A stretch of DNA of 64,000 bases from Clostridiales bacterium SIT11 (GCA_001299455.1 CYUK01000003.1:620001-684000); one strand, 5' to 3'; positions 17,849 through 27,593 are shown, counted from the stretch's first letter. The notes: generated by a model from the sequence alone, not told the origin. Numbers and translations: made by a program.

Positions 17849-20800
17849 TTACTTGTCATAGACAAAGGTCTTGCCAGTAACTTCTTTCCAATATTCATCC
17901 AGCTTGTTTTCATGGCGGATGTAGTCATGGCCGTTGGTGGCTTCTAGGATAGGATAGTAGGCCCAGTAGCTCTTGTCTAGGTCGGTAAACTGTAGGAGTT
18001 TTCCTAGATTTTGGTCGACAAAGTCTTGGTCTGCCTTTCGGTCTAGCATCCGATTGGTGATGGCAACGACTTCTGCCCGGGTAATGTTCTTGTCCGGTTT
18101 AAAGGTCCCGTCAGGATAACCAGTAATCCAGCCGGCGCTGGCGGCTCTTTGGATTAGGTCATAGGCCCAGTAATCTTTATCCAGGTCGGTGAAGGTCTTC
18201 CTTCCTTCTTTTAAATCGGCAAACCGAGCGGCCATGGCGGCAAATTCTGCCCTGGTAATGCTGGCTTCGGGTTTAAAGCTCCCGTCAGGATAGCCCTTGA
18301 TAATGCCCAGTTGATTCATATAGGAAATGGCCGTAATGGACCAGCGGTCTCTAGCTACATCGGAAAAGTCATAGGGAGAGACTTGGCCTTTCCTGGGCGG
18401 GTTTTTTAGGAGTCTAGAGAACATGACCGCTACTTCTTCCCGGGTCATCTTGTTTTCTGCCCCAAAGGTCCGGTCTTGGTAGCCAATTAAATATTGGGCA
18501 TGGTCTTCCTTGTTTAAAAGAGGTGCAGGCCCTACAAAAAAGACACTTCCCCTGGGTGTTGGTTTATTGTCTGGTTTTGGTGTGGGTTTGTCTTCTTTTT
18601 CCCATTGGGCAATGAAGATGTAATTGGAATCTAATTTAAATTTTTCTCCAGGTTTGTATATTTTGTACAAATCACCTATCTTTTCAGGTAGTTTTTCAGA
18701 AATACTTTCAGGAACTTTTATCAGGCCTTTCCATCCTAAAAACTTATATCCATCTTTCTTTGGTGGATTTAAGATTATTATTTCTTTACCTTTTTGAGTT
18801 GTTATTACTTTGATCGCTTTGGGATTAGGGTTCTTGGCATCTGTAAATTCACCACCATTGGGATCAAAATAAGCAGAGACATTGGTTTCCTCTTTATCAA
18901 TATAGTTTACGTCAAAATTATTTAATAATGATTTTGCATAATTTTTATCACTTATTATACTGGTAAAACTATTTCTTTTGAACCTAAGATTTGTATACTC
19001 AGTATAATTTTCGGGAGGATTGTAAAAACCTGTTAAAGCTATATTTTCCTTAAATATTGTATCTTTTGATGTTGTTAAATTTTTGTATGCATTATTTTTT
19101 AACTCATCAGGATAAGTTTGTCCATCTAATTCATAAGAGTATGGAATTGTGTAAATTGCTCCACCTTGTCCAAAGATTACCCAATTTTTATTAAATAAAG
19201 TGTCTCCCTCAATATTAACAGTAGGATTTTTATACTTTTCTTTTAAGCCTGTTATTGCACCTGCCTTATTTCTTTGGACACTATCAATTGCAATAGCACC
19301 ACCTGATCCTTCAGAACTATTTTCAATAAATTTGCTAGACTTGATGTTCGTCTTATTATACTTTACAAATATAGCACCACCTAATCCAGACTTATACGGA
19401 TTACTTTTATCATCATTTTTCATAAATATCGCTTTATTTTTTGTGAAATAACTGTTGCTAATTTCACTTGGCAAAGTAATGTATACTGCTCCACCTATTT
19501 TCGCAACATTTTCATCAAAATCACTTTCAGTAATTGTTGTTTTATCGAGCTGAGGATCAAATTTATATGTTGTATAAGGGTCATATGATCTTATTTCATC
19601 CTCTGAAAATATCGCTCCACCATAGTCAGCTGTATTTTTTGTAAATTTAGATTTGTTTGCTTTAAACTTAGTGTGGACGCTCAAATAGATAGCTCCACCC
19701 TTAGTTGCCGTATTTTCTTCAAATTGACAATTAGAAGCACTTATTTCTCTTTCCAACTCATTAAGGGCTCCTCTGTCAACATCTATAGCGCCTCCAGATT
19801 CAGATTTATTTTTAGTAAATACAGTATCCTCTATACTTGAGAAACCGTACCTATTAATATATATAGCACCACCATGCTTTTGACATTCATTATCTGAAAA
19901 AGTACACTTTTTTATTTCTGATCTAGAAAAACCCGATTGATAAATAGCTCCTCCTCCATATTTAACTAAATCAGTCTCTTTCTCTCCAGTTGATTTGTTT
20001 TCAAAGAATTTAGAATTTTCTATATATAGCCTAAGTGTTTTAGGATCATCATTTACACCATGCTTAGCTTCATTATAAATTGCTCCTCCACCTTTAATCG
20101 CCATATTCTTTAAAAATTCACAATTTTTTACTCTTAATATTGAATCTTCTAATGCTAAATACACATATATAGCCCCAGCATTTCCATTTGAATGATTTTC
20201 TTCAAACTTCGCCTTTTCTATATTAACTTCACCTGCTTTATACAGGCAGATAGATCCACCACTCTCTGTTGCAATGTTACTTGAAAATTTTCCTCCAGTA
20301 ATATTTACATTAGCCTCCTCTCTAAACTTTGAGTAAATTACTCCGCCAGATTTTGCTTTGCACTTTGTAAAATTACAGTTATTTAGAGTAAGTAAACCAC
20401 CAGAATTATCCACTCTAATACCAGCATACTTTTCTTTGCCATCAAAGTTAAGTTTATTAATCGTTATTGTACCGGTATTAACTTTAAAAAATCTATCGCC
20501 TTCCTCGCCGCCTTCTGCTCCTTGAATAGTGTGTCCATCACCTTCAACTGTAATATTACCTCTAAGATTTATAGTCTTCAGAGTACCACTAGCTACTGGC
20601 ACTTCTAAATCTTTTAACACCTTTATTGTGTAAGACTTAGAAAAATCAAAAGTAAAGGTGTTAATAGCATTTAAATCACTCGATTTGAGTACAGCTGCAT
20701 CTAAGCCATCCTCATAAATTTCAAATCCTGCTTCTTCAAGAGGTGCTTTGTTTAGATTTTTCAGGGAAGCCTTCAACAAGCTTGCTTGTTTTGTTTCCTC

Positions 20801-21022
20801 TTTATTCTCCACATCTTTTAACAATCCATTTTGAATCTTTGAGTTTTCTTCTATTTTCTCCGCCTTTTCGTCTTTACCGGGCTCTTCCTTGACCACTTGA
20901 TTTTCAAGCTTTGGCTCTGGACTTGATCCCAGGTCTCTTGCATAAACAGCATAGGAATCCAAGCACAAGGTGACTACCATGACAAGGGCCAAGATCATGC
21001 CCAATACATTCTTTTTACCCAT
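17849..21022 (-). CDS. Beta-helix surface protein with InlB-B-like repeat and three SLH domains
   Basis: 1057 aa. Signal peptide 1-28 (VLGMILALVMVVTLCLDSYA), charged linker, then about 140-690 of right-handed beta-helix repeats with recurring GGAIY/GGAIF and FxxNxA motifs, as in polymorphic outer-membrane-type and pectate-lyase-like proteins. At about 717 a Listeria/Bacteroides-type repeat follows (YFDPNGGEF...YKFLGWKG). Residues about 827-1054 hold three SLH domains (ITRAEFAAMAARF, ITRAEVVAITNRM). These should bind pyruvylated secondary wall polymer, an anchoring route unlike the sortase-like neighbours. The start at 21022 follows GGGAGGAGTAAA; the longer open frame to 21172 covers promoter and leader. 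Likely adhesin or S-layer-associated factor. Confidence 0.9.
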   Translation of the reverse strand: MGKKNVLGMILALVMVVTLCLDSYAVYARDLGSSPEPKLENQVVKEEPGKDEKAEKIEENSKIQNGLLKDVENKEETKQASLLKASLKNLNKAPLEEAGFEIYEDGLDAAVLKSSDLNAINTFTFDFSKSYTIKVLKDLEVPVASGTLKTINLRGNITVEGDGHTIQGAEGGEEGDRFFKVNTGTITINKLNFDGKEKYAGIRVDNSGGLLTLNNCNFTKCKAKSGGVIYSKFREEANVNITGGKFSSNIATESGGSICLYKAGEVNIEKAKFEENHSNGNAGAIYVYLALEDSILRVKNCEFLKNMAIKGGGAIYNEAKHGVNDDPKTLRLYIENSKFFENKSTGEKETDLVKYGGGAIYQSGFSRSEIKKCTFSDNECQKHGGAIYINRYGFSSIEDTVFTKNKSESGGAIDVDRGALNELEREISASNCQFEENTATKGGAIYLSVHTKFKANKSKFTKNTADYGGAIFSEDEIRSYDPYTTYKFDPQLDKTTITESDFDENVAKIGGAVYITLPSEISNSYFTKNKAIFMKNDDKSNPYKSGLGGAIFVKYNKTNIKSSKFIENSSEGSGGAIAIDSVQRNKAGAITGLKEKYKNPTVNIEGDTLFNKNWVIFGQGGAIYTIPYSYELDGQTYPDELKNNAYKNLTTSKDTIFKENIALTGFYNPPENYTEYTNLRFKRNSFTSIISDKNYAKSLLNNFDVNYIDKEETNVSAYFDPNGGEFTDAKNPNPKAIKVITTQKGKEIIILNPPKKDGYKFLGWKGLIKVPESISEKLPEKIGDLYKIYKPGEKFKLDSNYIFIAQWEKEDKPTPKPDNKPTPRGSVFFVGPAPLLNKEDHAQYLIGYQDRTFGAENKMTREEVAVMFSRLLKNPPRKGQVSPYDFSDVARDRWSITAISYMNQLGIIKGYPDGSFKPEASITRAEFAAMAARFADLKEGRKTFTDLDKDYWAYDLIQRAASAGWITGYPDGTFKPDKNITRAEVVAITNRMLDRKADQDFVDQNLGKLLQFTDLDKSYWAYYPILEATNGHDYIRHENKLDEYWKEVTGKTFVYDK

Positions 21023-21128
21023 TTTACTCCTCCCTCTGGTGTATTCCGGCCTGTCCACGTCTTGGGAAAGGCCTAGTAAATTTCTTACTCTACGCACATA
21101 AAACCTGTGAACTTTGTTAGCTACCTTT

Positions 21129-21156
21129 ATTATACCCCCCCTTGGGTAAAAGGCAA
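21129..21156 (-). promoter_or_regulatory. Promoter of the SLH gene with a G7 tract in the spacer
   Basis: On the minus strand, TTGCCT (21151-21156) and TATAAT (21129-21134) are 16 bp apart. The last seven spacer bases (21135-21141) are all G and touch the -10. Gain of one G would give the optimal 17-bp spacing, so the promoter could be phase-variable. The transcript would carry a leader of about 100 nt. Confidence 0.75.
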
Positions 21157-21172
21157 AGGTTTTTCTTCCCAC

Positions 21173-21208
21173 AAAAAAATAGGACGATTCTACAACCGTC
21201 CCATTTTT
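21173..21208 (-). terminator. Terminator of the oleate hydratase gene
   Basis: The stem AAATGGGACG/CGTCCTATTT on the minus strand, with one G-U pair, is followed by a U-rich tract, 27 bp past the ohyA stop at 21235. Confidence 0.8.
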
Positions 21209-21234
21209 ATTTCTACTTATTCCGTCCGAAGCCC

Positions 21235-23028
21235 TTAAATGATATGAAATTCTTTTAACATTTCTTCCACATCCGTCCCCTTGATAAGTTTTGCCACTTT
21301 CATTTTTTGGAGGGGAGTTAGGGGAAGTTTTGGTTTTTCCCCGTCAGATAGGGCCGTCATCCCATTTAAAAGGTATCTGATATCATACCTGGAAGCGAAG
21401 ACTTCTGGTACGGCCTTTTCTACGCCGCAAAGGACATAGACGGCTTCCATGGCGGTCCTTCCAGAGTATTCTGTTGTAAAGACTGTATCTCTTCCCGGAG
21501 CATCCAGGGTTTCTGCAAATTGTCCTAGGAAGGCAAAGTTGACGCCACCCTTTGGAACAACTAGTGGCCTATCGCCAAATTTTCTAGGCATAAATTGAGC
21601 TGTAATGTAAGGCATCATAACTGGTACTGCTGTACATGTTTCAGAAAGTGCATCAATTTCATTTACAGGAACACCAATGTGGTATAACCATTCTTTTGTA
21701 ATTTCCTTACCAGTACAATCTCTCATTTTCTTCTTGATATAGTCCCCTTCAATATCTGTAAAGAGACCATAAACCCATACAGCAACATCATTTTCAGGTT
21801 GTTCTGGATATTGGCCTTGTCTATTAATTGTCCAAGACATTAACCAGCTTGAATCAACACAAGTTACAATACCACCTGTTACAGTTTTTCCACCATAAGG
21901 GCTTCTCTTTGTAATCTTTTCAATATATTTGGGGACAGAGTCGTCATGGCAGGTGACGGTACAGGATTCCCAGTTACTTTTTTCTACATCAGAGCAGAAA
22001 ACTTCTGGATGTCCAAAGTCGTCTGATTTTTTTGCAATGTTTTTCCACATTTCCCAGCAACCAGTTTGTTCATCACTAAGTTCTGCTGGTGTGTTGTCAT
22101 CACCATAACTTGAATTTTCTGTCATAGATCCATTAGTTATAAATAAAAGATCATTTTCTGTTAAGTCAATAGACTTGTCATTGCCATCCTTATCTTCTGC
22201 AATGATTTTTGTGGCGACTTTTTTGTTTTCTGAAATATCAAAGTCAACATCAGTTACCTTAATATTATATTGGAATTTACATCCGTGATTTTCAAGATAT
22301 TTAACCATAGGTTTTACAATTGAATTGTATTGGTCATATCTTGTAAATCTAAGAGCAGATAAATTTGTAAGTCCTCCAACGTGGTGGATAAAACGATTTA
22401 GATATAATTTCATTTCCAGGGCCGAATGCCAGTTTTCAAAGGCAAACATTGTTCTCCAAAGTGTCCAGAAGTCTGAGTTTAAAAGTCCATCTGAGAAAAT
22501 ATCTTCTATAGCCTTATCTTCTAGTAGTTCATCTTGAGTCATGCAAAGTTCAGCAATTTCCCTGACTTCATCTTGGGTCAAGTTAAACTTTCCGTCGTCA
22601 TAGCGTTCCCCTTGCTTGTGGGTAATCCGGCAGTTGCTGAAGTTTGGATCGTCGTAGTTAGTGTAGAAATAATCGTCTAAAACACTCATTTCTGGGTCTT
22701 CTAAGCTTGGGATTGAACTCCAAATATCCCATAGACATTCGAAGTGAGCTCCTGTTTCCCGGCCACCCCGGGCAACATAGCCTCTGGTGTCCATATATTC
22801 ACCGTCAAGTGAACCACCAGGAATATCTAATTGTTCTAAGAAAGTAATTTTTTTACCTTCCATGTGAGCATCTCTAATTAAGAAACAAGCTGCAGTAAGT
22901 GCTGCAATTCCTGTTCCTACTAAGTAAGCTGATTTTTCTTCAATACCAGCTGGCTTTCTAGCTTTTACTAATCTTTGAAAATCTCCATTAGTAAGTTGTA
23001 ATCTTTTATCATACGTTTTTAGTTCCAT
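21235..23028 (-). CDS. ohyA: Oleate hydratase
   Basis: FAD-dependent enzyme that adds water to the cis-9 double bond of oleic and related host fatty acids to give 10-hydroxy acids, a detoxifying step in many Gram-positive commensals. The FAD-binding fold shows YLVGTGIAALTAACFL (residues 35-50) and the PGGSLDG and ARGGRE blocks, both family hallmarks. It is 597 aa, close to the usual ~590. ATG 23028 is chosen because it sits 5 bp after AAAGGAGG; a start further upstream (23106) would have no such site. A TetR-type regulator lies 99 bp upstream on the same strand, so fatty-acid-responsive control is plausible. Confidence 0.95.
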   Translation of the reverse strand: MELKTYDKRLQLTNGDFQRLVKARKPAGIEEKSAYLVGTGIAALTAACFLIRDAHMEGKKITFLEQLDIPGGSLDGEYMDTRGYVARGGRETGAHFECLWDIWSSIPSLEDPEMSVLDDYFYTNYDDPNFSNCRITHKQGERYDDGKFNLTQDEVREIAELCMTQDELLEDKAIEDIFSDGLLNSDFWTLWRTMFAFENWHSALEMKLYLNRFIHHVGGLTNLSALRFTRYDQYNSIVKPMVKYLENHGCKFQYNIKVTDVDFDISENKKVATKIIAEDKDGNDKSIDLTENDLLFITNGSMTENSSYGDDNTPAELSDEQTGCWEMWKNIAKKSDDFGHPEVFCSDVEKSNWESCTVTCHDDSVPKYIEKITKRSPYGGKTVTGGIVTCVDSSWLMSWTINRQGQYPEQPENDVAVWVYGLFTDIEGDYIKKKMRDCTGKEITKEWLYHIGVPVNEIDALSETCTAVPVMMPYITAQFMPRKFGDRPLVVPKGGVNFAFLGQFAETLDAPGRDTVFTTEYSGRTAMEAVYVLCGVEKAVPEVFASRYDIRYLLNGMTALSDGEKPKLPLTPLQKMKVAKLIKGTDVEEMLKEFHII

Positions 23029-23127
23029 CATATCCTCCTTTGGTTGTTCTTTATCATTTCTTCTATCTTTATTAAAGCATTTTTTTGATAAAATTTCATC
23101 TACCAAAGGAGGTGACTTGGGTCATTT

Positions 23128-23718
23128 TTACTCAATTTCAAAGTTTTGGGTGAGTTTTTTTAAGCCTTCACTCCGCTTTAGGGACAATAAAATATTCCCA
23201 TCCATTAAATCTCCAATCCGCCGGGTAATGACCTTGGGGTCCGTCTTCATATCCGTGGCCACCCATTGGATGAGGGCGCTACTTAGGGCACACTGATAAA
23301 AATAGGCAATGAGCTTGATGTCTATGTCCTGGGCCTTTGTCTTTTCTGCTTGCCGGCGGACATACTTATTCATAATCTCCCCAGAGATGGAAAAGACATA
23401 CTTCTCCAGGTCAATCTTATAGTCCGATTCATACATGTGCTTGATGGCTTTTTTATTGTCCAGGATAAATTTGGTCGCTAAAATAAAGCCCTCCTCCCAG
23501 GACAGGGTCTCATTATATTCTTCAATAACCTGGTCCAGCTCTTCATCAAAGATTTCCTTAATGAGTTGGGGTAAATTTTCATAATGGTAGTAAAAAGTTT
23601 TTCTCTCTATTTTACATTCCTTGGCCAGCTCCGTTACCGTCACATTATGTAGCGGCTTTTTATTTAAAAGGTTGATAAATTCCTTCCGGATTAGGTCCTT
23701 GGTATAGTTTTTTGCCAT
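23128..23718 (-). CDS. TetR/AcrR-family regulator upstream of ohyA
   Basis: 196 aa. The N-terminal DNA-binding domain has the TetR pattern with helix-turn-helix VTVTELAKECKIERKTFYYHY (about residues 26-46). The C-terminal ligand domain looks like the DhaS/TetR_C_8 type. It lies directly before ohyA on the same strand, so it probably controls ohyA and itself, perhaps with a fatty acid or acyl-CoA as ligand; this is inference. ATG 23718 follows AGAGGTGTCCC. The upstream spacer has an AGAT/ATCT inverted pair (AGATAGACCAACCATCT) near the presumed -10, a possible operator half-site pair. Confidence 0.87.
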   Translation of the reverse strand: MAKNYTKDLIRKEFINLLNKKPLHNVTVTELAKECKIERKTFYYHYENLPQLIKEIFDEELDQVIEEYNETLSWEEGFILATKFILDNKKAIKHMYESDYKIDLEKYVFSISGEIMNKYVRRQAEKTKAQDIDIKLIAYFYQCALSSALIQWVATDMKTDPKVITRRIGDLMDGNILLSLKRSEGLKKLTQNFEIE

Positions 23719-23808
23719 GGGACACCTCTTTCTAGATGGTTGGTCTATCTTATATATGCCCTTTTTTTCCCTATTCTATCCAAGAAATATCTAGGAAAGA
23801 AGACGGCC

Positions 23809-24531
23809 TTATTGAAAAAATGAATCCTTACCTCCTTTTTTCCCTTTCAATAAATAGGGACAATAGACCGCCGCCACAAGGATTGTAGCAAAAATATAGC
23901 CCCATTTAGACAGGACACTTTCCTGGCCAAACTTGGAGAAAGCATTCACCATCCCATGGGCAAGAATACAGGGGACAAGACTTTTACTCTTATAGACAAT
24001 ACTTGTAAAGAGAAAACCCCAGGCAATGGCAAAAACAACCTGTAGGACCGTTTCCAAATTGGCTTGACCGGCCAATAAGTTGACAATGTGGCCTATGCCA
24101 AAGGTCACAGAAACAATCACGATGGCCTTGGCAGGCCCATCCTTTGCCAGGATCCCCTGAAAGAGAAAGCCCCGGAAGATGACTTCCTCAATATAGCCTG
24201 TCAAAAGCATAGACAAGACGGCCCAGACCTGGGCAAGGCCAGTGTAAGACAGTTCAAAGCCTCCCCACAAGTTTCCTGTTGTGAGAATCCAGACCGGGAT
24301 AAAATACAAGGACCTTCTCGGTCTTTTGGGGTAGGTATCCAGGCCATACTTTTCCTCTAGTTGATATTTTTTTATAAAGACAGTAATTCCCGTGGCAATC
24401 AAGGCCAGACTGACCAGCATGAGGGGGCTCTCATCCCCTAATTGCCCCCGGATTGGAGTCACCACCAGGCAATAGATGACAATCCAGACTAAGGCAAAGG
24501 AAATTTCATCTTTTTCATATAGACGGTGCAT
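23809..24531 (-). CDS. CPBP-family intramembrane metalloprotease
   Basis: 240 aa, about seven hydrophobic segments. The Abi/CPBP (Rce1-like) motifs are present: EEVIFRGF, then FGIGHIVN and LAHGMVNAF, which supply the Glu and His metal ligands. Family members process prenylated or bacteriocin-type peptides or give bacteriocin self-immunity; the role here is unknown. The start is the second of two adjacent ATGs (24531), 6 nt after GAGGAG; the first (24534) is an alternative, and 24552 lacks a site. Its promoter has an extended -10 at 24622-24627. Confidence 0.88.
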   Translation of the reverse strand: MHRLYEKDEISFALVWIVIYCLVVTPIRGQLGDESPLMLVSLALIATGITVFIKKYQLEEKYGLDTYPKRPRRSLYFIPVWILTTGNLWGGFELSYTGLAQVWAVLSMLLTGYIEEVIFRGFLFQGILAKDGPAKAIVIVSVTFGIGHIVNLLAGQANLETVLQVVFAIAWGFLFTSIVYKSKSLVPCILAHGMVNAFSKFGQESVLSKWGYIFATILVAAVYCPYLLKGKKGGKDSFFQ

Positions 24532-24621
24532 CATTTTCTCCTCTTTATCCATGGATTTCCAGACTTTTAATTTTTAAGGAGTAGACTTTTTTCCTTATTT
24601 CCACTTCCCCGAATTTATTCA

Positions 24622-24627
24622 ATTATA
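24622..24627 (-). promoter_or_regulatory. Extended -10 promoter of the CPBP gene
   Basis: TGGTATAAT on the minus strand, with TATAAT at 24622-24627. No good -35 is seen 16-18 bp upstream, as usual for extended -10 promoters. The remaining spacer up to 24953 holds only the subtilase terminator. Confidence 0.6.
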
Positions 24628-24729
24628 CCACCTTTTTCCCCTGGGAAATGGCTATATGAGCTATTTGACGCAAAATATACATTCTGTTTACATCCTCTTA
24701 AAATTGTTATTATAGGGTCCTTTTGAACA

Positions 24730-24771
24730 AAAAATATGGCTTTTAAGATTTACTCGAAACCCTAAAAGCCA
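24730..24771 (-). terminator. Terminator of the subtilase gene
   Basis: On the minus strand GGCTTTTA (24763-24770) pairs with TTAAAAGCC (about 24738-24746), followed by ATATTTTTTG. It lies about 180 bp past the subtilase stop, so a long 3' UTR is implied. Confidence 0.65.
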
Positions 24772-24953
24772 ACCTGCTTAATCCTTATTTAGTATTCTAT
24801 TTCTTGGAAAAACCATGGTTCTCTTATTTTTATATGAGATAGATTAGACAAAAAACTCCTTTTCTGGACTTTAAGTGTTCTAAAACCATTGAAAAGCCAT
24901 TGAAAATTTTTAACCATCTCAACCATTCATTTGAGTCATTTGTTTATCTCATC

Positions 24954-27413
24954 TTAGAGATCATATTCGTCAAGGCCAAATAAATATTTATAGTTCGTTA
25001 CTCCTTCATCATCTGTAATGGTCATATTTTCATTATCAATCAGTTTAATCGTATAAACTTCGTCATATTCCAGAATAAATATACTTTCTTCATCATTAGC
25101 AATTCTATTCTCTATATCTTCTTCAGTTAATGGTCCTCCAGCAATTTTACTGTTTGTGTCTTTCTCAATTAATGACTCTCCTGGCTCTTCTTCAAAAGAA
25201 TCATAAATTTTTGCATTTTTATAGTCTGGATTATTTAAATACGCACCTTCATTTTCAGCAAGATCATAGCTACCCAAATATTTTTTTAATCTTGCTTTTA
25301 TTTTAATTGTGTTGTTATCTTCGCCATAATTTAAAACTTCATACTTTCCAAAAACACCCACATCACTGTCATTATAATAGAAAGCTATTTTATCTTTCGA
25401 AATTGTAACTCTAATATCCTCACGTACATAAGGATCAGGGTCTTTAAATGAACTGTCAATATCTCGCCAAGTTCCATATATTCTTCCTAAAAGTTCTTCT
25501 AGATGAATTTTTTTCTCCGTCTTAAAATCCTTTTTCTTCGCTTCTATAATAACTTTCTCTTCTTTCTTCTTTAATTTTTCCACAAGCCTCTTACAATCAA
25601 TGAGTTTGGAGTTTTCATTGCCGTTTTTGTCTATAGTTGGCATATTTCCAGAGTCAACTATAAGACTTTTTAATTCAGCTCCTGTAATCTGATCCACCTG
25701 ACTGCACATATTTGCAATGATTCCCGAAATAAAGGGTGCTGCAGCTGATGTTCCCTCCCACATCACAAAATCTCCATAGACATTATATCCTGGCATATTT
25801 GAACCTGGGGCGACAATATCAACATTTTTTCTAGTGGAACGGTTTGAAAAATATGTTTCTATATAACCATTGTGCTCTTCAAAATTTGGACTTGATGCTC
25901 CGACTATCAGAACTCGGTCCTTTAATCTTTGGTCAGCATAATGGAAATACGATGTGTGGTTGATATTTAATCCATAGTCATGCTCTAGTTTTTGAATAAT
26001 TTTATTACTATTTCCTGCTGACTGCACTATAATAAAATCTTTTTTATCTAACTCTTTGTCCAAAGCCGTGGCAAGACTTTTTTCATTGGCTTCAACAGTC
26101 TTCTTGTAGGTCACTAAGACCTTGTAGACTTCTTCTATGTCTCTATCATATCTTTTTTTTGAGAAAGGCTTATTAAAAAAACTATTCTCCCTAAACATCT
26201 TATTAATGTTTAGGTCTTTTCTAAATTTTTTATTTTTTAGGTCCTCTTTTATCCTTGTTTCATCAGCATTTAGGCAATATAAAATAATCTCGTCATAACC
26301 CATGGAAATATTAAAAACATCTGGTATCCCATCTTTATTTTGTCCAAGAGAAAAGGACATCAAGTATGGAGCTAGGTTGCCTAAATAAGGCATTGTCATT
26401 AATTTAGTATTTAAGGCAGTTCCAGTAAAACCAATATTATTTGCCTTAGCTCCAGCAAGGGAACAAACCTCGTAAACATGCCCTTTCTCGGACTTATTAT
26501 AGTCTCTTTGTACTTTCTTGATTTCTTTTTGAGACATTTCCCAAGGTGTTTTTGGCCTGCCTTCTTTTTCTAAAGTTCCTTCAGGATCGATGTTCATATC
26601 CTTTTTCTTCAATGCATTCATCATGTCAAAAATTGGACCTAAATCAAGATTTGTCATGTCAACGTCTTGAACATTTGTAAAGGTAAAGGCTGCATCCATA
26701 ACAGTTATTTTTATCGTTTTATCCCTGTCAGTAGCATCCCACAAGTAGGGAAGATTTGTAGCCTGGTAACCCCAGTAGGGATTACCTGAAAACTTTACCC
26801 TATTAAGCCATTTCTTATCTTTAAAAGATTTTTCAAATCCTTCTTCCTTGTTATAACCCTCCCAAAGGGAATCTTTGTTATATTTCTTCCCAAAAACTTC
26901 TGGAAGTTTAAAATGATCATCCGGGTAGGGAAAGTCATTTGTTTTAGCTGGAAGAATATAATTGACCCGAGCACTGATAACCCCTTCTTCTCCATTTAAT
27001 TCTTCAGAAATTTTTTCTAGGTCTTCTAGGCTGGATTTTGGGAACCGAACTTGGTAGCCTCCAAAATCATTACATTGACCAACAATAAGACCACCATACT
27101 TTTCAAATACAGACTGATCAAAAGCATCCAAGTCTACATCAACTAAAACTTCATCTCGAACATAAGTAAGTAATCCGTCTTCTACAAGGTCTTCTCGGCC
27201 AGGAAGGCTGAAAAAGTTTTCTCCATCTGCAAATTTTACTTTTTCCGTTTTTTCTGGCAAATAATCTAAAGTATCCATTATGGTAGCTTTTTCTTTTAAA
27301 CTACTTAGACCTCTTAAATCCATTAAAGTACCTGGAAAAAAGACATAAAGTCCTAGGCCCACAAGTAATAACATTAAAAGCACTATAGCAGATATTTTTA
27401 TTCTATGTTTCAT
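24954..27413 (-). CDS. Membrane-anchored subtilisin-like serine protease (S8)
   Basis: 819 aa. Residues 6-26 form one transmembrane segment with no clear cleavage site, so an extracellular anchored protease is likely. Residues about 85-155 resemble a fervidolysin/I9-type propeptide (DEVLVDVD...GGYQVRF...ISARVNYILP). The catalytic set can be placed: Asp240 in KITVMDAAF, His312 in GHVYEVCSLAGA, Asn468 in SAGNSN and Ser556 in GTSAAAP. The His motif is odd: HVYEVCS replaces the usual HGTHVAS. A C-terminal extension of about 230 aa is rich in charged residues. ATG 27413 follows GGGGAGGTTGTT. Possible roles are nutrition or trimming of neighbouring surface proteins. Confidence 0.88.
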   Translation of the reverse strand: MKHRIKISAIVLLMLLLVGLGLYVFFPGTLMDLRGLSSLKEKATIMDTLDYLPEKTEKVKFADGENFFSLPGREDLVEDGLLTYVRDEVLVDVDLDAFDQSVFEKYGGLIVGQCNDFGGYQVRFPKSSLEDLEKISEELNGEEGVISARVNYILPAKTNDFPYPDDHFKLPEVFGKKYNKDSLWEGYNKEEGFEKSFKDKKWLNRVKFSGNPYWGYQATNLPYLWDATDRDKTIKITVMDAAFTFTNVQDVDMTNLDLGPIFDMMNALKKKDMNIDPEGTLEKEGRPKTPWEMSQKEIKKVQRDYNKSEKGHVYEVCSLAGAKANNIGFTGTALNTKLMTMPYLGNLAPYLMSFSLGQNKDGIPDVFNISMGYDEIILYCLNADETRIKEDLKNKKFRKDLNINKMFRENSFFNKPFSKKRYDRDIEEVYKVLVTYKKTVEANEKSLATALDKELDKKDFIIVQSAGNSNKIIQKLEHDYGLNINHTSYFHYADQRLKDRVLIVGASSPNFEEHNGYIETYFSNRSTRKNVDIVAPGSNMPGYNVYGDFVMWEGTSAAAPFISGIIANMCSQVDQITGAELKSLIVDSGNMPTIDKNGNENSKLIDCKRLVEKLKKKEEKVIIEAKKKDFKTEKKIHLEELLGRIYGTWRDIDSSFKDPDPYVREDIRVTISKDKIAFYYNDSDVGVFGKYEVLNYGEDNNTIKIKARLKKYLGSYDLAENEGAYLNNPDYKNAKIYDSFEEEPGESLIEKDTNSKIAGGPLTEEDIENRIANDEESIFILEYDEVYTIKLIDNENMTITDDEGVTNYKYLFGLDEYDL

Positions 27414-27445
27414 AACAACCTCCCCAGTTTTGATTTATTACTATA

Positions 27446-27474
27446 ATTATAGCAGATAGGAATTTTTCTCAAAA
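27446..27474 (-). promoter_or_regulatory. Promoter of the subtilase gene
   Basis: On the minus strand TTTTGA (27469-27474), 17-bp spacer, TATAAT (27446-27451). It sits 33 bp before the ATG. Confidence 0.75.
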
Positions 27475-27593
27475 CCTTAAATGCTTTTATAAGGCTTTGA
27501 AAGCTTATTAAAGTTCTCAAACTTCATATATTAGTATAATTTTCCCTTTATTGTACCCTTTCAACTTATTATATTTAGATTATGAATTCAATC

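Noticed and set aside
21023-21172. Longer N-terminus for the SLH protein
   Set aside because: The extra codons cover the -10 box and the leader, and the signal peptide starts right after the ribosome-binding site at 21022.
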